From positions 1-6,575 of the forward strand of contig JARDZH010000110.1 of NCBI GenBank assembly GCA_029240955.1: DNA of 6,575 nt. The letters run 5' to 3'. The notes under the pieces were generated by a model that was given only the letters and a program-made list of their open reading frames with translations, searched no databases and was not told where the DNA came from. The stretch's first letter is position 1. Each line of letters begins with the position of its first letter. Both the position numbers and the translations under genes were made by a program. This document shows positions 5,997-6,575 of this stretch, piece after piece. The DNA is from Pseudomonas sp. GTDB taxonomy: Bacteria > Pseudomonadota > Gammaproteobacteria > Pseudomonadales > Pseudomonadaceae.

Positions 5997-6575
5997 ATGT
6001 GCTCAGCAATTACCTACACGCCAATGACGAAAGTCATGTTATCCGGCTCGCTTGCGAAGAAGTTTTTTCGAAGCAAGCCATTCCTTCTCGACGGCGGATC
6101 GGCCGTGGAGGTGTTCCGTGCGCTCAATGCGACCATTGATGGTTTCGCCGAGGAAATTAAACGATTGGAGCGCCTTGGACTGAAGTTTGCGATCTTCCGG
6201 AATCGCGCAAACATCGGACTGGACGGATTCGATCTCGGCGGCACACGAGAAATCCGCATTGTTCCAGTGATTGGTGGCAGCAAGCGTGCCGGGGGGTTAC
6301 AGACCATTATCGGCACAGTGATGATCGCCGCAGCCTATGTGCTGTCGTTCACTCCGTTTGCAGCCGCATCGCCGTTTTTGTATGCGGCTGGCGCGTCGAT
6401 GGCGATCGGCGGCGTCATCCAAATGCTCAGCCCGCAAGCCTCAGGCCTGAAGCAAAGCGCATCCCCCGAGAACTCACCTTCCTACGCCTTCGGCAGCGCC
6501 AAGAACACCACGGCCAGCGGCAACCCGGTACCGATCTGCATCGGCGAACGCCGGTGGGGCGGGATGATCATCTCG
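5997..6575 (+). CDS. I: Tail assembly protein, lambda gpI-like (3' partial)
   Basis: The frame stays open from ATG 5997 to the window edge, giving 193 residues. Lambda gpI has 223, so only a short C-terminal piece is missing. gpI is needed early in lambda tail tip assembly, before J is joined. The first 95 residues form an alpha/beta N-terminal region (lambda tail protein I family, beta-grasp type) ending EIRIVPVIGG, like lambda's VIHIVPRVAG. A hydrophobic Gly/Ala-rich stretch follows at about 100-146, ending in ASMAIGGVIQMLSP, near lambda's ASMVLGGVAQMLAP. The end, SYAFGSAKNTTASGNPVPIC then IGERRWGGMIIS, matches the conserved YFSS..N...QGN.LPV.YGE.R.GS..VS segment, with Cys-Ile-Gly where lambda has Leu-Tyr-Gly. 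J is expected just beyond the right edge. The gene sits directly downstream of the cassette terminator, so its expression depends on read-through. Confidence 0.92.
   Translation, partial: MCSAITYTPMTKVMLSGSLAKKFFRSKPFLLDGGSAVEVFRALNATIDGFAEEIKRLERLGLKFAIFRNRANIGLDGFDLGGTREIRIVPVIGGSKRAGGLQTIIGTVMIAAAYVLSFTPFAAASPFLYAAGASMAIGGVIQMLSPQASGLKQSASPENSPSYAFGSAKNTTASGNPVPICIGERRWGGMIIS

Noticed and set aside
6014..6316. 100-residue open frame on the - strand
   Set aside because: It lies opposite the recognisable gpI homologue and has no supporting motif.

Overview
The window is part of a lambda-like (siphovirus) tail module, most probably a prophage in a GC-rich gammaproteobacterium. Pseudomonas is my best guess from codon use and protein style; no host gene is present to confirm it. 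Gene order follows phage lambda: tape measure H (5' end outside the window), minor tail protein M, tail tip protein L, tail assembly protease K, and tail assembly protein I (3' end outside the window). H, M, L and K are tightly packed on the + strand, with an H/M stop-start overlap, a 9-base M-L gap and a 1-base L-K gap. Each of the three internal starts has a good Shine-Dalgarno sequence. Together these genes build the tail length ruler and the tip, where the receptor-binding protein J would follow I beyond the right edge.

In lambda, K and I are adjacent. Here about 1.8 kb (roughly 4160-5990) lies between them and holds three non-structural genes. Two face backwards on the - strand: an 87-residue orphan (4199-4462) and a 236-residue protein with two membrane segments (4673-5383). 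Divergent from these is a + strand lipoprotein gene (5532-5954), followed by a strong intrinsic terminator (5959-5979). The two reversed genes are visibly poorer in GC than the tail genes: by hand count 21/60 at 4381-4440 and 27/60 at 5041-5100, against 36/60 in K at 3781-3840. This is the layout of a 'moron' cassette: cargo with its own expression signals dropped into a phage late operon and probably expressed in the lysogen.

The most interesting material is this cassette. It combines a two-membrane-segment protein, an outer-membrane-type lipoprotein and a small soluble orphan beside the host-recognition genes, which suggests superinfection exclusion, phage defence or another lysogenic conversion trait. 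That function is inferred from position and architecture only. The divergent intergenic region (5384-5531) has a nested, exactly symmetric dyad at 5458-5494, just upstream of a TACAAT -10-like box, and it could be an operator. The last 17 or so codons of K are AT-rich and use codons unlike the rest of K, although the peptide still looks like a K terminus. This places the left cassette junction inside K and suggests the cassette arrived with its own K 3' end.

No tRNA, rRNA, CRISPR array, insertion sequence, integrase or attachment site was seen.
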